Source of the DNA: Adiantum capillus-veneris
Lineage: Eukaryota; Streptophyta; Polypodiopsida; Polypodiales; Pteridaceae
Reading direction: 5' to 3'
DNA: 64,000 nt
Assembly (NCBI GenBank): GCA_014529385.2
Contig: CM043942.1
Span: 55,180,647-55,244,646 of the forward strand
Below are positions 45,235-56,215 of this stretch, one piece after another. The number at the start of each line of letters is the position of its first letter. Position 1 is the stretch's first letter. The position numbers were made by a program, and so were the translations under genes. The notes beneath the pieces were generated by a model, which searched no databases, was not told the origin of the DNA, and saw nothing but the letters and a program-made list of their open reading frames with translations.

Positions 45235-47177
45235 GCACTTGTTGTTCTTCAATGATGGGCACTTGAAAGTCGGACTCTTCCTGGAGCTCTTCGACTGGTT
45301 GTGTTTCTGTTTTTGTAAAGGAGCGTGGCAACAAATCCAAAGGCGGTTGTTCAAATGTACCTGCCTCTTCTTGAGCTTCCGGATGTTTGTCTCTTAGGAG
45401 TTGATTTTCTCGCTCAGATCCGCTATCTCTTTGAGTAGTTACTCTTCTTTTTGGACCCGCATCAAAGCAAGGTCACGCCGTTGTGATTGTTCTAACTTTA
45501 GCTCAAGCTCTAGTTCTTTATTCCGCTTCTCCGAAGCTTTGCATACGCCACTAGTTCCTTTGAGTGAGACGACAGCTGGATTTTCTCGAATTTGTCTTAG
45601 AACTGTTGCTTGATCATTGATCCTTTGTTCAGAATATTGCAAGGAAGCATTTGCTACATCCAGCTATACCTAAAGCTTTTGCATTGACTGAGTAGTGACT
45701 ATAAGATCATTTGTCACCTTGGCCAGCTGCTCATCTTTTGTCTTGCAGGCATCGGAGAGTTTGGTGAGAAGCTCTCCTAGCTCTTCCAGTTCCTTCTACT
45801 ACTTTTCCTTGTTGAGCTGGTGCTGTACTGCTTCATTCTTTAGCTGCTAGATTTATTGTTTTAATTCTGAAATGGTAGTTAATCTATCATCCAGCTCCCC
45901 TTGTAGAGTGTCGATGACAAGCTCTAGTTCTCTTTCCTTTGCACTATGGCTAATTGTGGCTGATCTCATTTTATCAGTCATTTGCAACATCTGCTGGGCA
46001 TATCCATTCACTTGTAAAATGACCTCATCGATAGCTTCCCAATCTTCAGGCTCCACTTAGATGATTTGTGAAGTTCCTACCGTGTCAGCTTGTGGCTCCT
46101 TTTCTTGTATCGTGGAAATTGCTTGTGGTAGAGGCCGGGGTTCTACTTCACCTGTAGGCGTTGTAGTTGCCTCTGATGTGGGTGCTTCTTGAACTTTTGT
46201 GGCAGCCTCTTGTTGCTTTTCAAGATCTTTTAGGCCAACAACTTTTGTTTGTGGTTGTGCAGCTATCACAAGTGGTTCTTCTGGAGGCTGATAGCTGCCT
46301 CAACCTATTCCTCTTGGGTGGTGGTAGATGGTCCAACTTCGGGTTGTGTGCTCTTAGGTCTTTTGAAACTGACCTCTTCTTGTTCTTTTAACTGCTCCTC
46401 TTCAATTGGTTTGGTAAGTGGTGGAGGACTTGGATGTGGCGTAGGAGGATATGCTTGCTCTCTGTGTGGTCTTGGAGACATATCTCCCTGTTCTTGAAAA
46501 TCTTCTTGCTGAGCAGCCACCACTGCTTCCTTTTCTCTTTTTTGTTCTTCAAGATCCTCTTGCAATTTTAAGGCTTCAGCTTTGGCACACATTCACTCTA
46601 ATAGTTCAGTGGGGTCCTCTGGGGTGGGCTTCAAAGGGTTCTTGGTCCTTGGACCCTTAATCTTGCTCGGTACCCATTTCGTGGGATATTCACCCGCTGC
46701 CTGACGACTTCTTTCGTATGCATGTTCTTCTCTCTCAAACCTCACCTTCTTCTGTTGTGGCTCCTCCTGGTGGGCAGCCACTATTGCTCTCTTTTTCATC
46801 CTTTCTCTTCGAGCCTTTCTCTCCTCATTGTCAGAGCTCTCGCTACTATGAGCTTTAGAGGATTCCTCGTCAGATTTTTGCTTTCTTTTTTCTAACCTGG
46901 TTGTTCTTTGAGAAGGTGGAGCAGTGAGGATCCAAGTGTTTTGGTATGGGGCTGGCGATAGGTTCTCAGTCATACCAATAGCGTGGTATGCTATGCGTGT
47001 TAAAACTTCAAGTGCACCTAAATATGTGATCTTTCCTTCTTTTTTAGTGATTTTAAGTGTGGTCAACACGTACTGTGCATGATCGATAGGTTGCTTGGCC
47101 GTCGACTTCAATACCTGCGGGAAGGTAATCGCCACTGCATGCTTAGGTTTAATGTACCTCGGCGGTTTCTTTGCCAA
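45235..47177 (-). pseudogene. Coiled-coil protein of element E, N-terminal and coiled-coil part
   Basis: The segment from 47177 reads PPRYIKPKHAVAIT and YLGALEVLTRIAYHAIGM, then LSPAPYQNTWIL. These match PLRYTTPHGSISTT, YIAGGEVLTRIIYQAIGA and LPPAPHQNDWLV of H. Next come Lys/Glu-rich and Pro-rich linkers, a region with PTKWVPSKIKGP, and then heptad-rich coiled coil (ERELELVIDTLQGELDDRL; RNKELELELKLEQSQRRDL). Stops near 46592, 46269, 46056, 45853 and 45642 break it into pieces that remain largely collinear. The ATG at 47177 lies inside the domain and is not the true start. Confidence 0.8.
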
Positions 47178-47185
47178 GAAATGGA
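45235..47185 (-). mobile_element. Element E, right part: middle of the coiled-coil gene
   Basis: Minus-strand continuation of E on the far side of element F. It ends abruptly near 47185, at a protein position equal to about 51840 in H, and meets the truncated 5' end of H head to head. The 5' portion of E (LTR, leader, gag and first part of this gene) is missing. Confidence 0.82.
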
Positions 47186-47240
47186 AGTGTTGATGGTATA
47201 AACGCGATTGCTAAACTAAAGGAGTTTCTCGACAATAAAC

Positions 47241-48140
47241 ATGGTCACCCCAATCATGACTGACGAATATCCTCTTTCGACATCCCAAACAAACGAAGTG
47301 GATATACAAAGCGAAGAATTAGCAAATACCATGACAGACTTTAGGGCTCAGGATGATAGCATCATTGACGACTTGGAAGATACGTGGTGTAGTCCTTACA
47401 TAAAAGCTTATGCAGGCACAAAACAAGTTGAAATATATGCATGGCTTGACACTGCAGCAAAAATGAGTGTCATCAACTTTGAGCTCTTTCAGAAACTTGG
47501 ACCAATGAGGACGATCCTAGAGACACACCGGTTGAAAGTAGCATCGGGTGATGAGGTGACCACGTTGTGGTCTATTATAATACCAACCATAGTGCAGGCA
47601 CACCAGTACACTACAAAATTCCATGTACTGCCACCAAGTAAATTAGAAACGCCGTGTATCTTAGCAGTGTCATGGATGAAAGCTAACAGGGTATTCATTG
47701 ATTTGGATACTAATGAAGCACTGTTCCGAAATGACAACTTTTCAGAACCCTTCTTATCATATAACCAATACATGTCAAGGAGGAAACATAAGTCAATACA
47801 ACCACAAGGATATGCCCAACAACAAACAGAGTTTACAAGTCCAGCAACGTCTTATCAAAAATCAACAACCATGCAGGGAACTAGGCAAGTTTGGGTACGG
47901 CGTACAGATCTGGCCGAGGCACAATTACACCAAAAGAGGAAATACAAAGTTTGTATAAGGCAAGACAGCCTAATTCCTATAAAAAAGGGGGCAGAAAAAC
48001 AAACAAAACACCAAAAGCCAACAAAACTTCAAAGAACCACAGTCAAAATCGGTCGATTACGCAATGGACTATATTGGTATGGCGGCCAAAATTGCCAATT
48101 CAAAACAGGCCAACAACACAAGAAGGGAGGCCAAAGATGA
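47241..48140 (+). pseudogene. Protease-like region and start of repeat protein (element H)
   Basis: The frame reads QVEIYAWLDTAAKMSVINF near residues 74-92, which fits the retropepsin active site but as D-T-A-A instead of D-[ST]-G-[AS]. It continues HRLKVASGDEVTTLWSIII, and the second motif is CILAVSWMKANRVFIDL where I-L-G is expected. The missing glycine would disturb the active-site loop. Either the copy is inactive or this is a diverged protease. From 47884 it enters the W-repeat region (RQVWVRRTDL), then loses the frame. Position before the conserved block matches the protease of B. Confidence 0.65.
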
Positions 48141-48454
48141 CCATCGAGCAGTTATCTACAACTGTCAATGTCAAGCCACATCATGCAAACAACACGAGGA
48201 AACAAACAGAATCAACAACAAAAACTACAAGGATCTATAAGACCCAAGTCATCAAAGGAGAAAGAAAAAATGTTCCACCAGAAAATGTAACAAAATATAC
48301 GACAATATCGACTTCAAAGGATCCACATACGCCAATTCAAAACCAGTGGAAAACAATCAAACAAAGAGCGGCAGATTTACAACTACTCCTTGCAAAGAAA
48401 ATCTGCCAGCCAACTCAAGCTACCACAGGAAACCTCAACGACAAATGCCAATAA
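47891..48454 (+). pseudogene. W-P-K-type repeat protein, frameshifted continuation (element H)
   Basis: Very basic, Lys/Thr/Asn/Gln-rich frame with ITQWTILVWRPKLPIQ and IQNQWKTIKQ. It corresponds in place and composition to the C-terminal half of the B protein at 10889-12181, but with fewer recognisable W-P-K units. It overlaps the preceding frame, so an indel near 47900-47960 is likely. No enzymatic domain. Confidence 0.5.
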
Positions 48455-48700
48455 GCGAATCGCTTATGCCTTCCTCTTACACCGCATAAATTCTTTCTAC
48501 ATGCATTGACTGCACATGCATATAGGGCTATATTACAAGGCCTGCATTAGCACGAGTTCACACCCATGCACAGCACATACCCTTGACGATACCCTGTCGT
48601 CCGGGAGGACTACAACTAGGAGGGGGGGAGGCATTCCAAATGCGGACTCATGACTCATGTCATATATTAGAGGGCAATGTTTGTGAGCAATTTTTCAACC
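48430..48700 (+). promoter_or_regulatory. Conserved noncoding block with palindrome and internal polypurine tract (element H)
   Basis: Counterpart of 12240-12520 in B. The 17-bp palindrome is at 48451-48467 with arms ATAAGCGA and TCGCTTAT. Against B (ATAAGCAA/TTGCTTAT) both strands of one pair have changed, A-T to G-C, keeping the palindrome. The purine run AGGAGGGGGGGAGG (about 48619-48632) matches H's own 3' polypurine tract almost exactly. It ends ATTAGAGGGCAATGTT. Confidence 0.72.
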
Positions 48701-51216
48701 ATTTTTGCATTTTATTGTGTGATTTTGGGAAAAAGAATATGCCCTCGTAATTAATCAGAATTGGGAACCAAATCATCACACATGAGCCCCTAGGGATGTG
48801 TAAAGACTATAAAGAGAGTCAAATCTGCCCAAAAAACGTCTAAAAACAGCAAAAAATAGGCCAAGATTGACGATTATGAGTGAGAATGTACATAGACGAG
48901 AAAAAAGTGAGCTACAAAGTGTTTTGCTTTTCACAGGTATTTTTATAGGTTAGAATTGCTATTTTCGGGTTATTTTGGGATTTATTTGCTTTATTTTAGC
49001 CATTTTCTAGCAAAAATAATAGAAAAAAATCCGTAATCCAGATGGAAACACAAAAGAAGAGACGCCTGATCGGAGAAAGGTAAAGAAGACATAGAAAAAA
49101 TAGGGACTGCAAAGGTGACAGGGCAAAATGACCACCGTCATGAAGGGACCTCCAACAGGAGAAATCTACAAAAATTGTAGAACTGGAGCAACCGAGGTCC
49201 AAATCAGGAAATTTGCAAGCCTAATCTGCATCTTGCAAAAAGTTATGGCCACAGGTAAAAGATGGGAAAATTTTGTGTCGGAGTCTCGATTACATATAGA
49301 GAGGCTAGGCTAGAAATCTCTCATTTGAGCCATTTTCCATTGTGAGAGAAAGAGCTCCCTACAGCAGTTGAGACTTCCAGAAGCTCATCCATCGCGCACG
49401 GTCACCAGATCGACATCAGATATGAGAGGTACGCTCGTCAACACTGACTCTAAGTGTTGTTTACTTCAGTTAGTCGCAAAACCTCGCCAGCATCACAATC
49501 ACAACCTGTGCACACATACGGTAGACCGGTTGTTAGGGAGACCTAGAGGCCACCAAATGGAACCAAAATTGAAAGGCACAATGCATATAGCTTAGGATCA
49601 AGCCTATGACCTTGGAAAGCGCGAAGGAAGCTGCTCAGAAAACCCTAATTTCACAGGACCTGCAAAAGGGCAACTGAACCAAGGTGATCGGAAATGAGCC
49701 AAAACTCATAGACAGCAAGCCAATAACCTCGACAAACCGACTGAAGGGTTAGATCATGAAAAAGTTCGTCAAAACGGAGCCTAAAGTCCCTATCTGATGA
49801 AAACTGCACAAAGCGTCACGATACTCTAACGGGCCGACTAAATGACAAAATGACACCAAATTTAACAAGGTACATCCAAAAGAGGTCAACTACGAGATGG
49901 AATGTGTCCACTCAAGAAAAAATCTCTTCCACTAGGACAAATGCCAGCAACAGGCCAGAAAGATGTCCAAATGGTTGTTTTTCGTGTTGTAAACACCAAA
50001 ACAACAACCGATTGCTTTGATGGAAGGTCAAAAGGAAATAAAAGAAAGCCGGAGTCATACAATGACCAAAAGGAATGGCGACCATCACCTAAGTGGTCTA
50101 CTTCGTCTCCAGGACTAGCTAAGTGCTGCAAACAGGGAGTACACTCTTCTAAATTGATTAAAACTTGATGTGTGTCTAGGAGAGCCTATTAACACCATTG
50201 TGGTCAACTAACATAAAAAAAAACTGGTAAAAATGACTAAGTACTAGTCTATCGCGATAGACTTGAATTTACAATTAGACAAGTAAAATTTTGATTTTGG
50301 CTTCATGAGGAGTTCTAACAAGGAATATTAACCACCATTATCAAATCAAAGTGCAAAAGGGATCTCTCTTGGCCAAATAACCTAGTCTATCGCGATAGAC
50401 TTGCTACTACAATATTTGGGGGAAAGAATTTTCAAAATTTTTACAAAACAGACTTGGGAAAGCACATGAAGGCAATACACCAAATTTGGTGACCAGGGAT
50501 GGACTCATATGGCAAGCCGAGAAAGACATGATGACAACTCAGAGTCAGAACAGGACATCTCAAGGGCAGACAGTTAAAATTCACATGTGAGAGGTCAAGA
50601 AACCTTACATCAACTTGGAGAAGGTAGACAGATGATCAGAGAGCCAAAAAATGACAAATTGGCACTGAGTACCAGTCTATCGCGATAGACTAAGCAGAGG
50701 GATACTAGGCCATCTAACCAAAAATTTGAATTAACAGTTGGATTCAACATGATGCAAGAAGACTACCCACTAAGTTTGAGCCCAAAACAACACAAAATTA
50801 AGGAGATAGACCAACATCTCCTTGGAAGGAATGTGGAAAAAATGGGAGTTGATCCAAAAAGGGGTCACTTGACATTTGCGGTGAAAATGGGATCAGATCA
50901 TGTGCAAGGTATGAGAAACCAATTGGTGGAGGCACAACTGCAAAATAGGACCCTTGTCAAAAGATGGCTAGTCTATCGCGATAGACTGAGCAAAAGTTGC
51001 AAATGAACTGATTTTCAGTTTGGGATTATAGAGTGACCTTACATGCCCTATGAACATACACCACACAAAATTTCAAGGCATTTGGACTTGTTCGCCTTCA
51101 CCAACAACATTAATTTGAAGCCGTCAGAGTCGCACAATGGAAGAGCTTGTCGATCTGCTAACATTTTACCTTAACTCATCTTGGGACTAAGAAGGCTCAT
51201 CTAGATGCATGATTAA
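48701..51216 (+). other. Noncoding region before the coiled-coil ORF (element H), contains palindrome array
   Basis: Short frames only. The first part aligns with 12521-12760 of B. Sequence such as CTGCAAAAGGGC and AGAAAGATGTCC is typical of the A/G-rich leader style seen in B at 5000-7200. The region 50246-50987 holds the 18-bp palindromes listed separately. Confidence 0.6.
50246..50987. repeat. Array of four perfect 18-bp palindromes (element H)
   Basis: AGTCTATCGCGATAGACT occurs exactly at 50246-50263, 50384-50401, 50674-50691 and 50970-50987. Spacing is 138, 290 and 296 bp, about one and two times 145. All four are identical while spacers are diverged. The core CTATCGCGATAG resembles the CTACGCGTAG core of B. 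The LTR of H carries its left half plus 3 nt at 55277-55288. Confidence 0.95.
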
Positions 51217-54200
51217 GTGGTAATCAATTTAGAAGAGAAGTACTATGTTTGTACATTAACTGTTAATTGTGAATATAGGATCCATGGATGCTTCTCCGGG
51301 GAAAAGAAAAGGCAAGAACCAACGGAAGGTGCAATACCCTATGCACTTCTACCCAATTCACTAAAGCCAGCGGCCACTTGGATACTTGCAGACGTGCAAT
51401 AGGCAGCAGCCTTTCAGATCTATCAAGGTTCATATGTCGATGACAAAAGAAATTTAGTGGATACAGTGATGATCCCCAAGGAGGCAGAAAATTACTTGAA
51501 AAGATCACCGCAAAGGTCATGGCTCAAAAAAGTTGGCTTATGGAACTTTGTATCACTACCACCAGTAGGGATAGATTTCAAGAGGGTACAACACCTAATT
51601 GAGACTATCCAAGAAGATGGAACTTGCAGAGTGGCAGGCATGGATAATGAAGTGATGGAGATCCAGATCACCAAAGAAATCATCAAGGAGGCATTGAAAT
51701 TGTCTGATCAAGGAGCCAACATGAGAGAAAGAAGGAAAAACCTCACAGTCTACTTGCAAAAGTCAAAACTACCATCTTTTGAACTCATAGCAAACCCGGA
51801 AGTAAGAGAACTGACACAGATCTATAGTCATTGTTTGTTGAGTTATAGCAAAAAACCGCTAAGATACACTACACCACACGGGAGCATCTCAACCACACTG
51901 ACATGGGCTATGGGAATGACCCATGAGTTCTATATAGATCACGCATCATATCTGTTTGAAGAAGTGACAAAGCTAAGGCAGGACAAGCCAAATTACATTG
52001 CAGGAGGAGAAGTCCTCACCAGAATCATATACCAGGCCATAGGCGCGGCAGATTAGCTGCCACCTGCTCCCCATCAAAACGACTGGCTGGTGTTAAGAGA
52101 GAATATCGAAGACAGATCACAAAGGAAAGTACCGGCCTCTATTAACACCATTGGAGGACGCAGGCTGGAAAGAGTAACAAGAAGTGCACAAGAAAAGATG
52201 GAAGAAAAAAGAAGAACTGAAGAGGAAGATGTTCGACTAAATAAGCGGAAAGCGGAAATGGAAAACAACACCAGGTTGCAGAAGATAGCAAAAATGGAAA
52301 GGATGCTAGAAGGATTTTTTCTAGAGAGATCTCTATGAGTCGATGTAGGCGCCACTTGGAAACCTTCTAGTAGCACTTACACACTGAGAACAAAGAATAA
52401 AAACAACCCAGCTTTTGAGTTGGACTGGTTCGAGAGGTACGTCCAAGAAATAAATGCTAGGGACGAACCAGAATTGCTACTAGAAGAGGAGGATCTCCAA
52501 ACTTTGAGAGATCAGTTGAGGCCAACTTCACGAGATCAGGAAACACCACCGCCATCTCCAAGGCCAGAGACAAGTGAGAGGCAATCTACCCCACCTGCTG
52601 ACTCTCCTTCGCATTCCGAAAGCTCACATCGTGATGAGAGAGTTCATACACCACCCAGTGAAGAAGAAGAAGAAGAAAGAACAGATGGTCACCCAAACAC
52701 TGGAACCATATCACAAATCGATAAAGGCAAGCAAAAGGAGGTGGATCAGACAAAAGATAAAGCTTCCTCCTCTCAAGAAATTGAGTTGGAAGCTACTATA
52801 GATGAAGATTTGCAGTCAATGGAGACAATACTAAACCGAACAAGACTGCACAGTCAATGGTTAGCTGATCAGAACAGGTCCAACAAAACGAAGTTAGAAA
52901 AAACCCATCAAGAAGTTATGAGACTACAGGAGCAAAGAGATGACACTCTAAAATTGATCAGCATCAGAGATGCTGAGATCTTGGGGGTCAAAAGCACGGT
53001 AAATCTCCTCAAAGACAATTTACAGGAGTTTGAAGATTTCAATGCCATTTGTGAAGATACAATCAACGTATTCCTTGAAGATGTCAGTGACAAAGATGAA
53101 CACATCCATAAGTTGGAAAAAGAAAAGCAAGATGCGTTGGAGACAGTCAAAAGTTTGCAAGTCGTCATCGATGACTTACAAATTGAAGTCAAAGATTTGA
53201 GGGCAGTAACAGATATACAAGCAAGGGAAATCGAACGAGATAAGAAACAAAAAACGTCGCTACCAACAACACCGGTAGTCCACCCACAAGAAGAAGTGGC
53301 TGCACTGAAGAGGGAGCTGGAGTTGGAAAGAAAACAGCGCTTAATGATAGCCGAAAGTGCTCTTAGAGCAGAGGATCAACTACAAAGGAAAATTTCAGAC
53401 TTACAAAGTGAACAGCAACAAGGACCAGCTGCTGACAGTGAAATGGAAAGCATTGTTTCCAAATCACTCAGGGAAGAAAATGAAAACTTGCACATCAGGG
53501 TAAAGCAGTTAGAGGAGTCTGCAGCTCAAAAAGAGATGGAATTTCAAGCTCTCCAAATCAATAGTAGAACAATGGCTGCACAAATCGCAAGTCTTCAAAC
53601 TGCAAGGCAACACCAAGGACAGGTACGAGTGCACTTGGAGCAAGCAGCCACGGATTTGGCTGGACTCGCCGAAGTATATGGGGGTCAAGATGACTACGAG
53701 GGAGAATCAGATGATCAGGAAGCCCCAGATACACAGACTGATCAAACTGGCTCCAAAGACCAAGAAATAGACGAAGATTCAGTCACGAGATTGGAAGAGC
53801 AGAGGTTGGCCGAGCAAATGGAAAAACAATCAGAGATGATATGGTACAAGGCAATGCAACTAGAAAAGGAGATGCTACAAGGGCTCTCCAGATCAAGCAA
53901 AACAGCAACAGAGCTACGGGAGGAATGGAATGCCCCTATGTTACCCTATGCTCTGCTAAAATACGAAACTCTAACACGTCAACAACAGCTCGCAAAAGAA
54001 GAACAAGTGCCAGTTTTTGAAGGAGAATTACAGGATCGGGAACAACAAAACAGAATAGTAGACAGCCAGCCAAAGTGGAGGCGTCAATGGCTCTTGGATC
54101 ATCCTAATAACCTGATCCACTTAGTCAATGCACCGCCTGAGTTGAGGAATGACATAACTTTTTGCCCAACTCCCTGAACATACACCTACAGCTACAAAGC

Positions 54201-54659
54201 AGAAATCCAACATGGCTAAATTATCCAGTATTGCCAGGGCCTGCAGAGGTAGAGAGAATATCCGGTTCTTACATGGTGAAAACCCTTCAGGGCGCCATTG
54301 CAGAATTCGGAGGCTCTCCCGACCTATCCTGCAAGATGCTATGTAAAATAGCTCGAACCTTTTTGGCATGTCTCACAGTCTTCTCAGAAAGCTGGACTTC
54401 AGAGTATATGAATACCGAAAGAAACATCTCATAGCTGTCATACGATCTAAGAGGGCCACCCACAGAGCCAGTATTGTATGCCTATTTCAAACGGCTAATG
54501 TTTCTTCCAGGCTACCATCTCCAAACCTTCGAAGAAGCATTTTACATAGGCTTCTTCATGTACAAGTCCAAAATTTTTGGCCCATTAATGGCAAGCGAGT
54601 CTATGCGATATGATGCGTTTCTACATCAAATCAACCAAGAAGGACGACAACGACACTGA
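51217..54659 (+). pseudogene. Long coiled-coil protein of element H (about 1,150 codons, unknown family)
   Basis: One frame from about 51217 to TGA 54175 is broken only by TAG 51400, TAG 52054 and TGA 52336. A shift near 54165 leads to the last part, which contains TAG 54432 and ends at 54659. Architecture: a folded N-terminal region (about 51400-52060; RSWLKKVGLWNFVSLPP, EITKEIIKEALKL-like pattern, GEVLTRIIYQAIGA), whose layout recalls the putative plant transposon protein domain; a Pro/Ser/Glu-rich linker with an EEEEEE run; coiled coil (about 52790-53650); a conserved segment with QPKWRRQWLLDHP; and a C-terminal conserved domain with LMFLPGYH, TFEEAFY and YKSKIFGP. Element E encodes a homologue. 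No catalytic motif is visible. A structural, RNA-binding or trafficking role is only a guess. Confidence 0.8.
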
Positions 54660-54694
54660 AGACAAAGACTATCATGTCATGGTAGACATGAATT

Positions 54695-54707
54695 AGGAGG
54701 GGGGGAG
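54695..54707 (+). promoter_or_regulatory. 3' polypurine tract (element H)
   Basis: AGGAGGGGGGGAG ends at the base before the LTR start TGTTGGAG. Confidence 0.9.
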
Positions 54708-54902
54708 TGTTGGAGCCCCATTTGTCCAACTGTTGTAATGAGGCCATCTTGTAAAGCATATCAAATTCCCATTTTATGTCAAAGACGTCTTATCATTTTG
54801 ATCCATTTGTCTGGGTCATGTAAAGATTAATCAGTTAGTGAGTACTCATATTTGTTCCCACTTTGTAATAATGAGTAAGAGAACCCCACGTACATTTTTG
54901 AG

Positions 54903-54934
54903 CTAAGGTGACTAAAGTATAAAAGTCACCTTAG
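54903..54934 (+). promoter_or_regulatory. TATA box inside an 11-bp inverted repeat (element H LTR)
   Basis: Perfect arms CTAAGGTGACT (54903-54913) and AGTCACCTTAG (54924-54934) enclose TATAAAAG (54918-54925). The arms differ from those around the TATA boxes of B and E, but the arrangement is the same. Confidence 0.75.
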
Positions 54935-55276
54935 AATCATTTTGGAATAACATTGTTTTTTAATATTAATCCTGTGTCGTACGAGTCTGAGAGAGAGAGA
55001 GAGAGTCTTATCCTCTTCGCTACGCTCTTCTCCCTCACCGGATTCACGACATGACTACACCATCGCGGTAGTCTCTCCGAGAGCTACGCCCCCACGCCAC
55101 GCATTCACATTTTTGAGCTGTTCGCGATCGATCCTTCCTCGAGCTTGTTTTGTTTGTAAGTAGCACAAATAGTGTCTGTTTTCAACAATCAAGTGCTTTA
55201 TGGAATGAGAAGGAGATTAGCTACACATAGATACTCATGAACTTAAGTTTCGCCCACTTTTGGATTATGACCTGTT

Positions 55277-55288
55277 AGTCTATCGCGA
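55277..55288 (+). promoter_or_regulatory. Palindrome half-site in the LTR of element H
   Basis: AGTCTATCGCGA equals positions 1-12 of H's 18-bp palindrome: the whole left half plus 3 nt past the centre. It lies about 360 bp downstream of the TATA box, the same relative place as the half-site in B. Confidence 0.78.
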
Positions 55289-55628
55289 CTGTATTCGAGA
55301 TAACTAGGGTTCAAATATGGTGAAATTAGACTTATAGGTAAGTATATCCTAGCGAGAGGATGGTGCCTACAAGGTTTGATGTGATTCCGAGTTCATTGGA
55401 AGTGTAAACGGTGTTGTGAGCGGTTAGGGATAGAGTGGGTTGCATTCTTCCAGGGTTAGTGATTGATGCATCATAAAAGTGCGTATGTGTAGATTGGTCT
55501 CAGTCTGACAAGATAACGAGATTTCCTACGTGCACCTACGGGTTAGTCTGTCATCGGATGATAAGTATGTTGTCTGTGTCGTGCTTGTGAGTATGAACAG
55601 GGGAGTAGTTAAGCCCTAAAACATCGGG

Positions 55629-56215
55629 ATTTGCAAACAACTGGTGGTCACGCAATAACTCAAAGACAATATGCAGGTGATTTTTGTGTTCATGCTCATC
55701 ACAACTAAAAATCAAAATGTCATCAAAGAACACAATAACAAAGTCTTGATAATCAAGAAATATTTTGTTCATCATCCTAGCAAATGTGGCAGGTGCATTT
55801 GTGAGACCAAACGGTAAAACAATAAACTCATAATGACCAGACTGGGTACGAAATGCAGTTTTAAAAATATCATTAGGGTGCATACGGATCTGATGGTATC
55901 CTGATTTCAAGTCAATTTTGCTAAACAGTTTGGCTCCTCGTAAGCGATCTAGGAGATGGTCTATACGTGAGATGGGATAGCGGTTTTTGACTGTAACCTG
56001 TGTTAATGCACGGTAGTCTATGCACATGCGAAAAGTTTTGTTTTTCTTTTGGATTAGGAGAACTGGTGCACCAAAAGGGGATGCACTAGGAAGGATGAGG
56101 CCCTTATCTAGGAGTTCGGTGATTTGTTTTTGGATTTCTTATTGGTGCAAGGGACTGTGTCTATATGGTGCTCTGTGTGGAGGTTGTGAGCCTGGAAAAA
56201 TTTCAATTTTATGAT
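55629..56215 (-). pseudogene. Reverse transcriptase of element I, cut by element H
   Basis: Minus strand from about 56215: [72 protein letters not shown] with the first catalytic [20 protein letters not shown], then [14 protein letters not shown], the YxDD box as F-F-D-D, and [11 protein letters not shown], where the match ends. This is a well-conserved Gypsy RT and the most canonical one in the window. A stop lies before EIQKQ (about 56140). The remaining palm and thumb are lost to the H insertion. Confidence 0.93.

Larger units (their letters stand above)
47190..55623 (+). mobile_element. Element H: non-autonomous relative of B and E, 5'-truncated
   Basis: From left to right: protease, W-P-K-type repeat protein, the conserved noncoding block shared with B, an array of 18-bp palindromes, the long coiled-coil ORF, a polypurine tract and a 916-bp LTR. 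No RT or integrase. The 5' LTR, primer site and gag are missing; the sequence meets element E near 47185. On the right the LTR end is followed by TCGGG and then by RT sequence of element I broken at HQLFANP, so H inserted into I. The left target copy is lost. Confidence 0.85.
54708..55623 (+). repeat. 3' LTR of element H
   Basis: 916 bp, starting TGTTGGAGCC and ending CCCTAAAACA. Parts of the 3' half align with the B LTR (TGGTCTCAG-C/T-CTGACAAG, GAGATTTCCT). An alternative end at 55599 (ATGAACA) was considered, but 55623 gives the length of the related LTRs and leaves TCGGG against the broken RT of element I. A (GA) run lies near 54988-55004. Confidence 0.82.

Noticed and set aside
54708-55599. 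Alternative right end of the H LTR at 55599
   Set aside because: It would leave 24 bases that match neither the LTR relatives nor the RT of element I. An end at 55623 gives a 916-bp LTR and a clean junction.
55551-55628. C-terminal end of the element I RT frame beyond HQLFANP
   Set aside because: The residues after FANP are read from the LTR of element H and do not match any RT.
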